A stretch of DNA of 64,000 nucleotides from contig JAPDRN010000075.1 in the NCBI GenBank assembly GCA_030247855.1, positions 62,001 through 126,000 on the forward strand, written 5' to 3'. Numbering within the stretch: the first letter of the stretch is position 1; each line of letters starts with the position of its first letter. Source of the stretch: Knufia peltigerae (lineage: Eukaryota > Ascomycota > Eurotiomycetes > Chaetothyriales > Trichomeriaceae). The notes under the pieces were generated by a model. That model did no database searches. It saw nothing but the letters and a program-made list of their open reading frames with translations, and was not told the DNA's origin. This document shows positions 31,295 to 41,733 of the stretch, one piece after another. The translations under genes and the position numbers were made by a program.

Positions 31295-33089
31295 CTACAA
31301 ATGATATTTGAAGTCAAGCTCTCTGTCTCCTGTCTTGTATTTGCGAGTATCCTCGATTTCGCCCCTCGAAATCTTCTCCTTCCTAGTGTTCCACCATTTA
31401 ATGTACAACATTTTGACCACGATCAAAAGTTGTGACACGCACAGTGCTCCCAGGGAGAAACTGTGGCCTAGCTTGTATGGAGACTTCCTGTATATTTGAC
31501 CAGCCACCTGTTTCAGCATGCGTCAGCACGAGTACAGAAAGGCAGTACCATACATTGAAAACAGCTTGATGTCTCTTGCGATAGATATTCGACTCCCTAT
31601 TGTGAGATGATATTACTTACAATTCCTGCTGTATTGGCAATGGTTTGTTGGAATCCAATCGTAGTGGCTCTTCTATAATGCGGCGCCACATTGACATTGA
31701 TCCAGGTTACGTTTAACCCTGGACCATTGTAAACAGCGACGGCACAGAGGAAGGTTGCGAAATATCGAACGCCATCTGTTGACACGGTAAGGAGGATGAT
31801 GTACCCGACAATCCCGAAAACATTCGCGAAAAGAATAAACTAGCGGCAACTGATCAGTATATGTTAGCAGCTGTAGCGTTGTCCACTCACGGGAGACCGC
31901 AGGCTGAGCCTGTCTGAGATGATCGCGGCGGCAATGAAAGCAGCAGCACCGAACAAATATACCGGGACTGTCAGGTAGTTACTCTGCAAAGTATCATATC
32001 CGGCTCCCTTCAGAATGGCGGGTAGGAATGTGGAGAATCCGTACAACAGGATATCCTGGCAGAACTGAATGGCTCCGCTGAGATACAATTTGGGATCTTT
32101 GAAGGCGATGCGAACCTCCTGCCAGTCAAGCTCTTCACTACCCATGTATTGAGCCCGCTGTTGATTACGGATTCTCATCATCTCTTTCTGTTCAGCATTC
32201 AAGAACCAGGCCTCAGCCGGATTGCTTGGCAAGCCAAACCAGACAACGACTGCGATTACCATGCTGAAGACGCCTTCGATAATGTATACCCAGCTATGAA
32301 GGGTTAGCATGAACAGGATTTCAATCGAGCTTGAACTTACCGCCATCCCGCATAATTGGCAACCCCGTCCATTTGCAAAAGACCATATGCAGCTAAACCA
32401 CCAAAAGCTCCAGCTAGTGCGGTGCAACTGAAGAGATATGCGACTCTCTTAGCTTGCTCCTCTCTTCGGTACACCATTGTAAGATACAAGGTAAGACTGG
32501 GAAAGAGGCCGGCTTCACAAGCACCGAGAATTAAGCGACTGGTATATAAACCACCAACGTTGTGAATGAAGCCTGAGAATATAGTTGTCAAGGACCAAAC
32601 GACGCAGAGGCTTGTCAATAGGAGACGTGGGGTCAACTTTTTGAGGAGGATCGCAAATGGCGTTTCGAATGTCACATAAGTTGCTACGGCAAGGTCAGCC
32701 TTGAAGATACGTGGGTTTCTTTCTTGACTTTTACTCACCGTAAAAGATGGAGACAGCAGTGGAAAATTGTTGGTCTGTCGCACCAATATCCTCTGGCATT
32801 CCAGCAACTTTCACGTTTCCCTGTGCCGAGATTAGCATGCAGATAGATGTGCCTGCTGCCGATGATGACGTACGATGTTTGATCGGTCAAGGAAGCAAGA
32901 CAGATACACCAGCATGATGACAGGCGTGAAGAAGAGGTCCAACTTCGCCAGCAGGATCTTCTCCTTGTGCGGATCGATCTCTGGTTCCATGCTGGCAACT
33001 TCATGAAGGCCATCCTTCTCAGCATTACCTGCATTGATGGTGTTGACATCCTTCTCGTCCATTGATTGCTGATTTGCAACCTCTGCCAT
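31295..33089 (-). pseudogene. Anion:cation symporter family MFS permease with apparent 1-nt frameshift
   Basis: Six exons: 33089-32874, 32820-32739, 32683-32341, 32293-31891, 31840-31621, 31507-31295, all with good splice signals; about 491 aa if the frame is restored. Family features are LDRSNIGNVKVAGM after helix 1, YVTFETPFAILLKK, the helix-4 stretch GACEAGLFPSL, YRREEQAKRVAYLF and GLPSNPAEAWFLN. This is the Dal5/Tna1/Liz1-type group that imports carboxylates such as allantoate, nicotinate or pantothenate. In exon 5 the expected helix FILFANVFGIVGY continues as IILLTVSTDG only after skipping one base, at the TT of 31800-31801. Using a poor GTCTCC donor 7 nt upstream would keep the frame but gives a less family-like helix. 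It could be a real lesion, an assembly error or unusual splicing. Confidence 0.6.
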
Positions 33090-34009
33090 AATGTGCTATG
33101 ATGTTGTTGAACGATATATTGAATGGATGACTTCCAGTGCGTACAGTCGATCTTTGTGGGGTGGTGAGAGGCATCTCGCCCATTATGTCCATCTTTATAT
33201 CTACGGTGGATAGCCGTATCACCATATGGTCTGATTGTGCCACTATTTGGGCTGTTCCATAAACACGATAGTCGTCGGCTGCTGGAGCCCGAGATAGACA
33301 AGGGTCTTTTGATAAGAACGTTCCAATATGCAGTAATGATTGTGGTGCTGCCCAATCGGGGGCGTCAGCGTCACGTGCTGATCTGCTCCCGGCGCAGATC
33401 AGCGTGACGCCAATTCTCAATTCTACTACATTGTTGCCGAGGCCAAAAACTATCCATGTAGTCGACTCTACATCAGCCAACAACAGCGGACTAGTCTCGA
33501 CAAAGGGTTCCCTCTCCGAACACTAGGCTGGTTCTACAAGAAACTGTTTCGCGTTGAGCAGATCTCGCGATACTACCCCGAGACACACCACGGTGCGTGC
33601 CACGTTACGGGCTCGAGGGACCCGGGGTCGAATTCTCGGGCAACACTCCAGCTCTTCGCTGCCAGCGTGCGTCGGCGCATTGTTAGCGGAGGGTCAATCC
33701 CATTATACCAATAGGTGCTTTTCTCATTGCCTAGATCCGGCATCTTGATCCAGGCGGTCGAGCAGGTACTTCAGCTTTGACAAGGTCCTCATCTTATCAG
33801 GCTAATCCCGGCACCCTGTTCCAGCGCTACTGCATAGCCTCGTATCTTGAAAGCAACATGCCGAAAATCTGCCTTGGTCAGATGCACACAAAGACTCCAA
33901 ACCTGTCCACTAATATAGGGGTCTGGTAATCTCTGACAAGTCTCAGTACTGCTATCTCCACATCTTCACTGATCCACGCACCAGAGGATCCTGATGAACC
34001 TTTGCAAAG
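33090..34009. promoter_or_regulatory. Divergent region between permease and regulator, with hairpin
   Basis: 920 bp between diverging starts. It contains a strong inverted repeat at 33368-33410 that includes CACGTG at 33372-33377. No gene was recognised. Confidence 0.5.
33368..33410. repeat. Inverted repeat with 17-bp arms, possible operator
   Basis: Left arm 33368-33386 and right arm 33394-33410 pair along GCGTCACG and CTGATCTGC, with two unpaired bases in the left arm and a 7-nt loop. It lies 279 bp upstream of the permease start and about 600 bp upstream of the regulator start. Confidence 0.75.
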
Positions 34010-36242
34010 ATGCAGTCAACCCGCGCCTCAGGAAGTAGAGATAGGCGACCGTCCTATGATACCCCCAAACGGTCGGCATTGGCTTGTAACCGTTGTCGTG
34101 GTCGAAAGACCAAGTGTAAAGGAACTCCGCCTCTGCAATGCCCGGCTTGCGAAGAAGCAGGAGTTGAGTGTATTTATACCGAGACAGAAAGACGAGTCCC
34201 CGTACTAGAAAGGTAATACAGATGTATCCTTGTTGTTGGATCTACAGTCTGACAAGTATAGCGTTCTTCTCGACCTTCAAGCCCGCGCAAGAGCTGCAGA
34301 TCACAGTAAGTTCTTCCAGGAAAATTTCTATCCTCGTTCGAGAGCCCTCATGACGGAGATTCACAAGTCCAATCACTGAATTCATCAGTCCTAGGAGCAA
34401 GACAAAGCAACGACACCTCACCTCTGAGCACCGAAGAGCCTATGCACAAAGAGGACGATGATTGGTGGTACAAAGGGATGGATACCTTGCTCCTCAGTCG
34501 CTCTGGCGAGCATCACTATGTCGGAACCGCATCGTCGACCTATCTTGCGCAAAAGCTGAACCCAACCGCGGACACAAATTTGGCATGGGATGTGCATCCA
34601 ATGTACAAAGATCCATCATCGCTGCAGAGGCCCTCTGCTCCCATCATGCCACAATTGCCTCCTTATGAGTTTGCAAGAAGACTGTATGGCGCACAATATA
34701 TCTACATTGGGACAATCTTTTCTTTCCTGCAGCCAGACACTTTTGAAAAGCGATTGCAACAAGCCTATGGGCATCCTCCAAATCTGGGCAACAGGGAAGA
34801 ATGTCTTGCCTACTGTCAAATCCTGCTGATCTTTGCATATGGCCAAATGTATTCCGTCAATCAGTGGTCAGGTAATGATGGACCACCAGGCTTCACATAT
34901 TTCAAGCATGCGTTATGGCTTCTTCCCGATATTCACCAGGAAGGCTCAATCTTGTTTGTGGAAGTATTAAGTCTCATTGCTCCATATATGCAGAACTTGA
35001 ATCGGAAAGACGCCGCTTTTCTATACATCGGTCTGGCTTTGAGAATGGCCATATCCCTCGGACTTCATCAAGAGATAGACAACCCAACCATGGAGATGGT
35101 GGAACAAGAACATCGACGAAGAGTATGGTGGTCTGTGTACAGTATGGACCGAATCATTTCGGTCAAGTCTGGCAATCCTATATCAATTCACGATGAGGAC
35201 ATTGATGTTGCCTGGCCAAGCCCGATACCGGGCATTGATGCAAATTTATCACCACCCAGAGTGTTGGCACACTATACGCAGCTCTCTCGGATCCTAGGCA
35301 GGATTGGTGAGGGAATATATCGCAAGAAACACAAGACCGGGACCAATCTCTTGACATCTGTGCAGAGCATCATGCATGATCTGTCTGAATGGTTGAGTCA
35401 TGTTCCACAAGAGCTGAGAATCAATTTCTCGGCCTTGGACCGACCCCTTTCACGTGAAGGCATATCAACCTTTCTTCACTACTATCAATGTATCAACATG
35501 ACGACCAGGCCAATGCTCCTCTATGTCTGCCAGAAAAGATTAGATGCTCTTGCTACTGGCCTGGCTCCCTTGAACTGGAAAGAAGGTCTCTCGCCCAATG
35601 TGATCACTATCATTGAGACTGCGGTCAGGGCTGCTCGTGCGAGCACGATGATCATGAGTGCAGCTGCGAGCCAAAATCTATTTGGTAAGACGCTTCGCAC
35701 CTTGTCAAACACTGTACTAATCTACCACAGCAACGTATGGTTTCATGGACGGCGAACATGCCTTTTCGGCTTCGCTTACTCTCGTCATGGTCAACGTTGC
35801 ATTTCCCTACAATGAGAAAGACGCCACTGCTATGGAGACTGCGCTTTCAGTTCTTCGAGGAATGGCGGCGAAAGGAAACGAGTACATCGAGGCAAGATTG
35901 ACTCTTTTGATGAACCTCCGTGCAAGTATCGGACCTCGTCTGCCGACCCGCAATCCCGCCATGCCAGCGAACGTTGCCATGTCACAATTTCAGGAGTCAG
36001 TTCCTTACACCTCTGTAACCGTTCCAATGGCGATTCCGATACAACCGCAAGATAATATTTTGCAATTTGATAGTAGTTTCCAACCTTTACAGGACGTGTC
36101 TTTCGATTTCGACACAGAGGAAGACCCAAAGTTCTGGGAAGAATTGACTGGTAATTTCGATATCGATATGAACATGGATACTGGCTGGATAGAAAATGCT
36201 CTGCGAAACGAAACGTATCATCACAATCACCCTGGTTCATAG
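34010..36242 (+). CDS. Zn2Cys6 fungal transcription factor
   Basis: Four exons, 34010-34212, 34262-34305, 34389-35684 and 35731-36242, encode 684 aa. The zinc cluster has cysteines at 26, 29, 36, 44, 47 and 54, followed by the linker TETERRVPVLE. The fungal-specific middle domain opens around PPYEFARRLYGAQYIYIGTI and includes LALRMAISLGLHQE and RRRVWWSVYSMDR, both strong family marks. Acidic Phe/Asp patches (FDFDTEEDPKFWEELTGNFDIDMNMD) near the carboxyl end could be an activation domain. The 44-nt second exon is inferred from frame and from a CTGAC branch ahead of its acceptor, so the linker residues are the least certain part. It diverges from the anion permease and lies 79 bp from the 3' end of the D-glutamate cyclase gene; local regulation is inferred. 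Confidence 0.85.
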
Positions 36243-36321
36243 CCAGCTCATAATTGTGTGGAAGAATCATTATTCATTACAGTCTATGTCTTCATCAAGT
36301 CATTGGAAATGTTTGAAAATC

Positions 36322-37257
36322 CTAGTGCTGAGCATCTGGGATTATATCCCAATCTCTGATGTCTAGCACAAGCATATATCCGGGAGCATGTCCGATCACG
36401 GTACCCTCGAGACCAGCCCTTCGTACAGCTTCCTGAGGAGTCACGCCACAACCCCAGAAAACAGGCACGCACTCTTCTTCGCCAATGCCGTGGCGTTCCA
36501 GCGGTATTCCATCTTCCGCAACCGGTGGCTCTCCAAAGTCGGGCTTGCTGATGTCTGCAATCCCTAGCTTGTCCACGGCATCCCAGCCCCAGGCAATTGG
36601 CTCGCCATGCGTATCAACGTATGGACGAGTGACGTCGCGGATGGTCTCGATATCCTTCATTCGATATGGCCTCATAGATACAACATACGTAGAGTTCTGG
36701 AAAGCACCTGCGGGACACAGTGGAATGTTCGTCCGGTACATGGGCACATTTCTCCCATGCGCCATATGGGCTGGCGTGAGTCCTGCCTTATCAAGGGCAG
36801 ACTCAAAACTGTAGGAGCATCCAATAAGGAATCCAACATGGTCTTCAGTCCACTCTTCCTCGACATTAAGACAATGGGACTTTGTCAAGATGCCGTCTTG
36901 GTATACCATATATCTTGGGAAATCATGGCGGAGGTCAACATCCTTGGCGATTCGCTCGCCTTCCAAACCGTTGATCCAAGATCGCAGCTCGTCCCACTTC
37001 CCGGTAGCTTTGGATTCTGCCAGCAGAGGACAAGGTACAGGATTCCTTCGACACAGGATCCTGAAATCCGTTGCGTACTTCGAGGGAAGCACAATGAGGT
37101 TTGCCTGGACGTAGCTAGGTGCAGCTCCGGACGTCTGTTTGGTGTATGTGCCTGACCTTGCGGCGAGGCGAACAATTTCTCCCGTTTCTTCGACTGCTGA
37201 GTTGGTTGTTTTCACGTTGACCACATCGACTGGCTCGTTCAATGCGATGGGTGCCAT
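36322..37257 (-). CDS. DUF1445 (UPF0317) protein, probable D-glutamate cyclase
   Basis: Intronless, 311 aa. The family pattern is clear: RSGTYTKQTSGAAPSYVQANLIVLP near the start, DFRILCRRNPVPCPLL, VGFLIGCSYSFESALDKAGL, MYRTNIPLCPAG, VVSMRPY, VFWGCGVTPQEAVRRAGL and HAPGYMLVLDI at the end. The one biochemically defined member, mammalian mitochondrial DGLUCY, converts D-glutamate to 5-oxo-D-proline and water; bacterial and fungal relatives are often annotated hydro-lyases. The frame extends upstream to 37395, but 37257 gives the usual family start. The gene stands head to head with a 5-oxoprolinase gene, 501 bp apart, and 5-oxoproline is the shared metabolite. That linkage supports the cyclase assignment. 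No mitochondrial leader is obvious. Confidence 0.85.
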   Translation of the reverse strand: MAPIALNEPVDVVNVKTTNSAVEETGEIVRLAARSGTYTKQTSGAAPSYVQANLIVLPSKYATDFRILCRRNPVPCPLLAESKATGKWDELRSWINGLEGERIAKDVDLRHDFPRYMVYQDGILTKSHCLNVEEEWTEDHVGFLIGCSYSFESALDKAGLTPAHMAHGRNVPMYRTNIPLCPAGAFQNSTYVVSMRPYRMKDIETIRDVTRPYVDTHGEPIAWGWDAVDKLGIADISKPDFGEPPVAEDGIPLERHGIGEEECVPVFWGCGVTPQEAVRRAGLEGTVIGHAPGYMLVLDIRDWDIIPDAQH

Positions 37258-37758
37258 GCTGAATGGAAGACTGCAGCTTTCCTGGCAAAGTGTGTTTTCT
37301 GTACAATCCGGACTAGATGGCCCAGATTGCAAGGTCACAGGTCTATTGTCAAATCGACGAGATATATGGAGATGCTCGAACCCAAAGCAACCCATCGCTG
37401 TTCTCCGACTTGTGATGCACCAGGGAAAGTGTGGAGATGTTCCCGATAGCCAGGGGTGTGTGAAAGACGCTAGGGAAGCCCATCCCGATCAGGGGACAAA
37501 GGCGTCGGGCCCCACATCCCTAGCCTCATGTCCTGTCCATTCAACGACACAAATGGGATTCTGTCGATCGGATTACAGCAGAGCGTTGACTGAATGTGCC
37601 CAAGCAGAGCAAAGGCAAACACGATCCATACAGGCCTTGAGAAGGGTTCGTGATGCCGGCGTTCTCTCCACTCGATGTCCTCTGGACGAGGCCTATATGT
37701 TCTGTTACGCCTCCCATCAGGACCATGAATTCAAAACAGCAACATCCCATTCCCTCCC
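37258..37758. promoter_or_regulatory. Divergent promoter between D-glutamate cyclase and 5-oxoprolinase
   Basis: 501 bp between the two starts, with no coding content of its own. Co-regulation of the two enzymes from here is inferred. Confidence 0.5.
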
Positions 37759-40700
37759 ATGACCATGGCACAGACGTCCAAAATCAGAATATCTATCGAC
37801 CGAGGCGGCACCTTTACTGATGTGCATGCCTCTGTTCCTGGGAAACCAGATATCATTTTGAAACTATTGTCAGTTGATCCTTCGAATTATCAGGATGCAC
37901 CCACGGAAGGGATTCGACGAATTTTGGAGCTGGCAACGGGAGAATCATTCCCAAGAGGCAAGCCGCTTAATATGGCCCATATCGACAGACTTAGAATGGG
38001 TACGACAGTAGCAACCAATGCCTTGTTGGAGAGAAAAGGCTCAAAATCCGCTTTGGTAACAACAAAAGGCTTCAAAGATTTGCTACAGATTGGCAATCAA
38101 TCAAGACCGAAGATTTTCGATCTGTCAGCCCGCAAGCCAGAAGTTCTCTATGAGAAGGTCATCGAGCTCAACGAACGAATCGTTCCGTGCCCTCAGCAGA
38201 GCGAAAGCCACAGGTATCCGGAATGTCGGTTAGTGGAGGGTACGACAGGTGAAAAGTTCCGCATTCTCAAAGAGCTCGACATGGGAGAGGTCTCAAACAA
38301 GCTACAAATGCTCTGGCAAGAAGGATATAGGTCGATTGCTGTTGCATTGCTACACTCCTACGCATACCCTGACCATGAACTAAGAGTAGGCCAACTTGCG
38401 CTCGCGATGGGCTTCTCAGTCGCTTTGTCATCGACATTACAGCCTATGATCAAAGTCGTCCCTCGAGGCATGTCGGCTTCCGCCGACGCCTATTTGACAC
38501 CGGTTATCAAAAGCTACATCGACTCGATCGAGTCAAACTTCGAAGGTGGTCTTGATAGCTCTCATGGTTGCCGCTTTGAATTTATGCAATCTGATGGAGG
38601 ACTGGTTGATTTCCGAAGTTTCAGTGGTCTCAAAGCCATACTTTCAGGTCCAGCGGCAGGAGTTGTGGGCTTTGCTGCCACAAGTTGGGACGAACATGAG
38701 CATGTGCCTGTCATTGGTTTTGACATGGGAGGTACCTCAACAGATGTGTGTCGATTCGACGGCAACTTTGAGCACGTATTCGGCGCAACCATTGCCGGTG
38801 TTTCTATACAATCACCACAACTCGATATAAACACCGTCGCCGCAGGCGGAGGATCCATACTCTCGTGGAGAAATGGCCTCTTCTTGGTCGGCCCAGAATC
38901 AGCCTCTGCTCATCCAGGTCCTGCTTGTTACCGCAAAGGAGGGCCTCTTACAGTCACTGACGCAAATCTGTTCCTAGGTAGACTATTGCCAGAGTATTTC
39001 CCCAAGATATTTGGACCCAATGAGGATCTCCCTCTGGACCAGGACATCACTGCGCAAAAGTTCCGAGAGCTTACGGAGTCGATCAATAAGGAGCAAATTG
39101 AGAAGGGTCGAGCTCGGTTCACTCCCGAAGAAGTTGCCCTAGGGTTTTTGAAGGTCGCAGACGAGTCCATGGCCCGACCAGTCCGCAACTTGACTGAAGC
39201 CCGTGGATTTGAGACATCATCCCATCACCTCGCCTCGTTCGGAGGGGCTGGTGGACAACATGCGTGCTCTGTCGCCGCGACCCTTGGTATCTCACGCATC
39301 ATCATACACAAATACTCATCTGTTCTCTCGGCTTATGGCTTGGCGTTGGCAGATGTGGTCAAGGAAGCTCAAGAGCCAGTATCCGCCCAGTATCTCACAT
39401 CTCAATCGCAACTCCGCAAGAAGTTCGAAGGCATTATCACGCGATCATCTTCGGACTTAATGTCCCAGGGCTTCCAGCTGGATCGAATTCGACATCAACT
39501 CTACCTCAACATGCGGTACGAAGGGTCTGACACGAATCTGATGATCCTCAAACCGGAAAACAGTTGGGACTTTGCGACAGAGTTCCGTGAAAGACATCGC
39601 AGAGAGTTCGGGTTTGCTTTTGAGAAACCTCTGCTTGTCGATGACGTCCGAGTTCGATCGATCGCGTCGTCCAACAATCACGCAGAGCAGAGCCCTGCCA
39701 CTCAGCTAAAAGCTCAGGCCGTCAAAGACATGCAACAACCACCCCAAGAGACGACAAAGGTATACTTTGACACCATCGGACATGTTGACACTCCAGTCCA
39801 CTTACTGAAGAGCATCGACAAATATACCCGCATTCAAGGGCCGGCCATCATCATCGACGAAACGCAAACAATCGTAGTCGCACCCGACGCCGTGGCAAAC
39901 GTTCTCGAGACATGCATAGTCCTCGACTTGAAGGACGAAAAGACATCACGGCGAACTGCCTCCGCCACTTCATCATCACCCGAACAAATCGCCATCGATC
40001 CAGTACGACTGTCAATTTTTGGCCACCGATTCATGTCCATTGCCGAACAAATGGGCCGCACGCTCCAGAAGACGTCGGTGTCGACCAACATCAAAGAACG
40101 TCTGGATTTCTCGTGTGCGCTCTTCTCGCCCGACGGCGGCCTCGTCGCCAACGCGCCGCACGTGCCCGTCCACCTGGGGTCCATGCAGTTCGCCGTGCGG
40201 TACCAGCACAACAGGTGGCTCGGCCGGCTGAAGGACGGCGACGTCCTCGTCTCCAACCACCCCAGCTGCGGCGGCACCCACCTCCCGGACATCACGGTGA
40301 TCACGCCCGTCTTCGACCGGCCGGGAGGGTCCGAGATTGTGTTTTACGTCGCGTCGCGCGGCCACCACGCAGACATCGGCGGCCTCCTCCCGGGCTCGAT
40401 GCCGCCCAAGTCGACGGAACTCTGGCAGGAAGGCGCGGCCATCGAGTCGGACAAGATCGTGAGGGACGGCGTCTTCGACGAGGCCAGGATGACGGAACTC
40501 CTGCTGCGCGAACCGGCCAGGTTCGAGGGTTGCTCGGGCACGCGCTGCCTCGCCGACAACCTGTCGGACCTCAAGGCCCAGATCGCCGCCAACACGCGCG
40601 GGATCCAGCTCATCCAGAACCTGATCGGGGAGTACGGCCTGTCGTGCGTCCAGGCCTACATGTACGCCATCCAGAGCACGGCCGAGGTGGCGGTGCGCAA

Positions 40701-41622
40701 CCTCCTCCGCGACCTGCACCGTAGGTTCGGCGGTCGCCCGCTCGAGGCGGTCGACTACATGGACGACGGCACGCCGATCAGGCTCAGCATTGTGATTGAC
40801 GAGACCTCCGGGTCGGCCACGTTCGACTTTGCGGGTACGGGGCCTGAGGTTTACGGCAACACAAACGCCCCCGTCGCCATCACGCACTCGGCAATCATCT
40901 ATTGTCTACGGTGCATGATCGACTCAGACATCCCACTCAATCAAGGCTGTCTGGCGCCCATCAGCATCAAAATCCCGCCGAGGTCGCTACTGTCGCCGTC
41001 GCGCACCGCGGCCGTAGTGGGTGGCAACGTGCTCACGTCGCAGCGCATCACCGACGTCGTGCTCCGGGCGTTCCGAGCGTGCGCCGCGTCCCAGGGAGAC
41101 ACGAACAACCTGACCTTTGGCACGGGTGGCAAGTCCGAGGAGGACGGTTCGCACGTCGACGGGTTCGGGTACTACGAGACCATTGCGGGAGGCAGCGGGG
41201 CGGGACCGACCTGGACCGGCCAGAGCGGAGTGCACACGCACATGACAAACACGTGCATCACGGACCCGGAGATCCTGGAGAAGAGGTACCCTTGCGTGTT
41301 GCGCCAATTTACACTGCGTGAGGGGTCGGGCGGCGTGGGTGCACGACCCGGTGGGGACGGCGTGGTGAGGGAGATTGAGTTTCTCGACCCCGTGCAGTGC
41401 TCGATCTTGAGCGAGAGGAGGGTACACCGACCGTACGGGATGGAAGGGGGAGGCAAGGGTCAGGAAGGATTGAACCTGTGGGTCACAAAGGACGAAGAGA
41501 CGGGTGAAGAGCGGAGAGTCAATCTCGGTGGGAAGAATACAGTCAAGGTGAAGAGAGGTGACAGGATCTTGGTCATGACGCCTGGTGGTGGTGCTTGGGG
41601 AGCGGAGGAAGAAATAGAATAG
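37759..41622 (+). CDS. 5-oxoprolinase (ATP-hydrolysing), fused HyuA-HyuB
   Basis: Intronless, 1287 aa, essentially the length of yeast Oxp1. The amino part is hydantoinase A-like: ISIDRGGTFTDVHA at residues 11-24, LRMGTTVATNALLERKG, SGPAAGVVGFA, IGFDMGGTSTDVCRFDG and AAGGGSILSWRNG, an ATPase of the actin/hexokinase type. From about residue 745 the hydantoinase B-like part begins (FGHRFMSIAEQMGRTLQ, ISTNIKERLDFSCALF-like, VSNHPSCGGTHLPDITVI, FYVASRGHHADIGG) and ends with a glycine-rich GGGAWG. The enzyme opens 5-oxoproline to glutamate with ATP, in the cytosol, as in the gamma-glutamyl cycle. A second ATG at 37765 is equally usable. From about 40020, near the A/B domain junction, codon third positions become strongly GC-rich while the first two thirds are mixed. 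Confidence 0.93.
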   Translation: MTMAQTSKIRISIDRGGTFTDVHASVPGKPDIILKLLSVDPSNYQDAPTEGIRRILELATGESFPRGKPLNMAHIDRLRMGTTVATNALLERKGSKSALVTTKGFKDLLQIGNQSRPKIFDLSARKPEVLYEKVIELNERIVPCPQQSESHRYPECRLVEGTTGEKFRILKELDMGEVSNKLQMLWQEGYRSIAVALLHSYAYPDHELRVGQLALAMGFSVALSSTLQPMIKVVPRGMSASADAYLTPVIKSYIDSIESNFEGGLDSSHGCRFEFMQSDGGLVDFRSFSGLKAILSGPAAGVVGFAATSWDEHEHVPVIGFDMGGTSTDVCRFDGNFEHVFGATIAGVSIQSPQLDINTVAAGGGSILSWRNGLFLVGPESASAHPGPACYRKGGPLTVTDANLFLGRLLPEYFPKIFGPNEDLPLDQDITAQKFRELTESINKEQIEKGRARFTPEEVALGFLKVADESMARPVRNLTEARGFETSSHHLASFGGAGGQHACSVAATLGISRIIIHKYSSVLSAYGLALADVVKEAQEPVSAQYLTSQSQLRKKFEGIITRSSSDLMSQGFQLDRIRHQLYLNMRYEGSDTNLMILKPENSWDFATEFRERHRREFGFAFEKPLLVDDVRVRSIASSNNHAEQSPATQLKAQAVKDMQQPPQETTKVYFDTIGHVDTPVHLLKSIDKYTRIQGPAIIIDETQTIVVAPDAVANVLETCIVLDLKDEKTSRRTASATSSSPEQIAIDPVRLSIFGHRFMSIAEQMGRTLQKTSVSTNIKERLDFSCALFSPDGGLVANAPHVPVHLGSMQFAVRYQHNRWLGRLKDGDVLVSNHPSCGGTHLPDITVITPVFDRPGGSEIVFYVASRGHHADIGGLLPGSMPPKSTELWQEGAAIESDKIVRDGVFDEARMTELLLREPARFEGCSGTRCLADNLSDLKAQIAANTRGIQLIQNLIGEYGLSCVQAYMYAIQSTAEVAVRNLLRDLHRRFGGRPLEAVDYMDDGTPIRLSIVIDETSGSATFDFAGTGPEVYGNTNAPVAITHSAIIYCLRCMIDSDIPLNQGCLAPISIKIPPRSLLSPSRTAAVVGGNVLTSQRITDVVLRAFRACAASQGDTNNLTFGTGGKSEEDGSHVDGFGYYETIAGGSGAGPTWTGQSGVHTHMTNTCITDPEILEKRYPCVLRQFTLREGSGGVGARPGGDGVVREIEFLDPVQCSILSERRVHRPYGMEGGGKGQEGLNLWVTKDEETGEERRVNLGGKNTVKVKRGDRILVMTPGGGAWGAEEEIE

Positions 41623-41733
41623 ATACGATGACATTGAGAGAGCCCATGATGAGATTGTGTAGTCTGTGAAATGTTCACGTTCGTTCTCTCTTCATCTATC
41701 AACATGCGGTCTTGCTTGGTCTGCTTCTTGTAT

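Noticed and set aside
31861..31900. GTCTCC donor as normal splicing of permease exon 4
   Set aside because: It keeps the frame but ignores an adjacent canonical GTGAGT and gives an atypical helix; retained only as the alternative to the frameshift.
33555..33650. tRNA-like B-box (GGGTCGAATTC)
   Set aside because: No convincing A-box, acceptor stem or anticodon arm could be folded around it.
40012..40887. Long antisense frames over the 5-oxoprolinase 3' half
   Set aside because: Arg/Val/Gly-rich shadows caused by high GC3 of the real gene.
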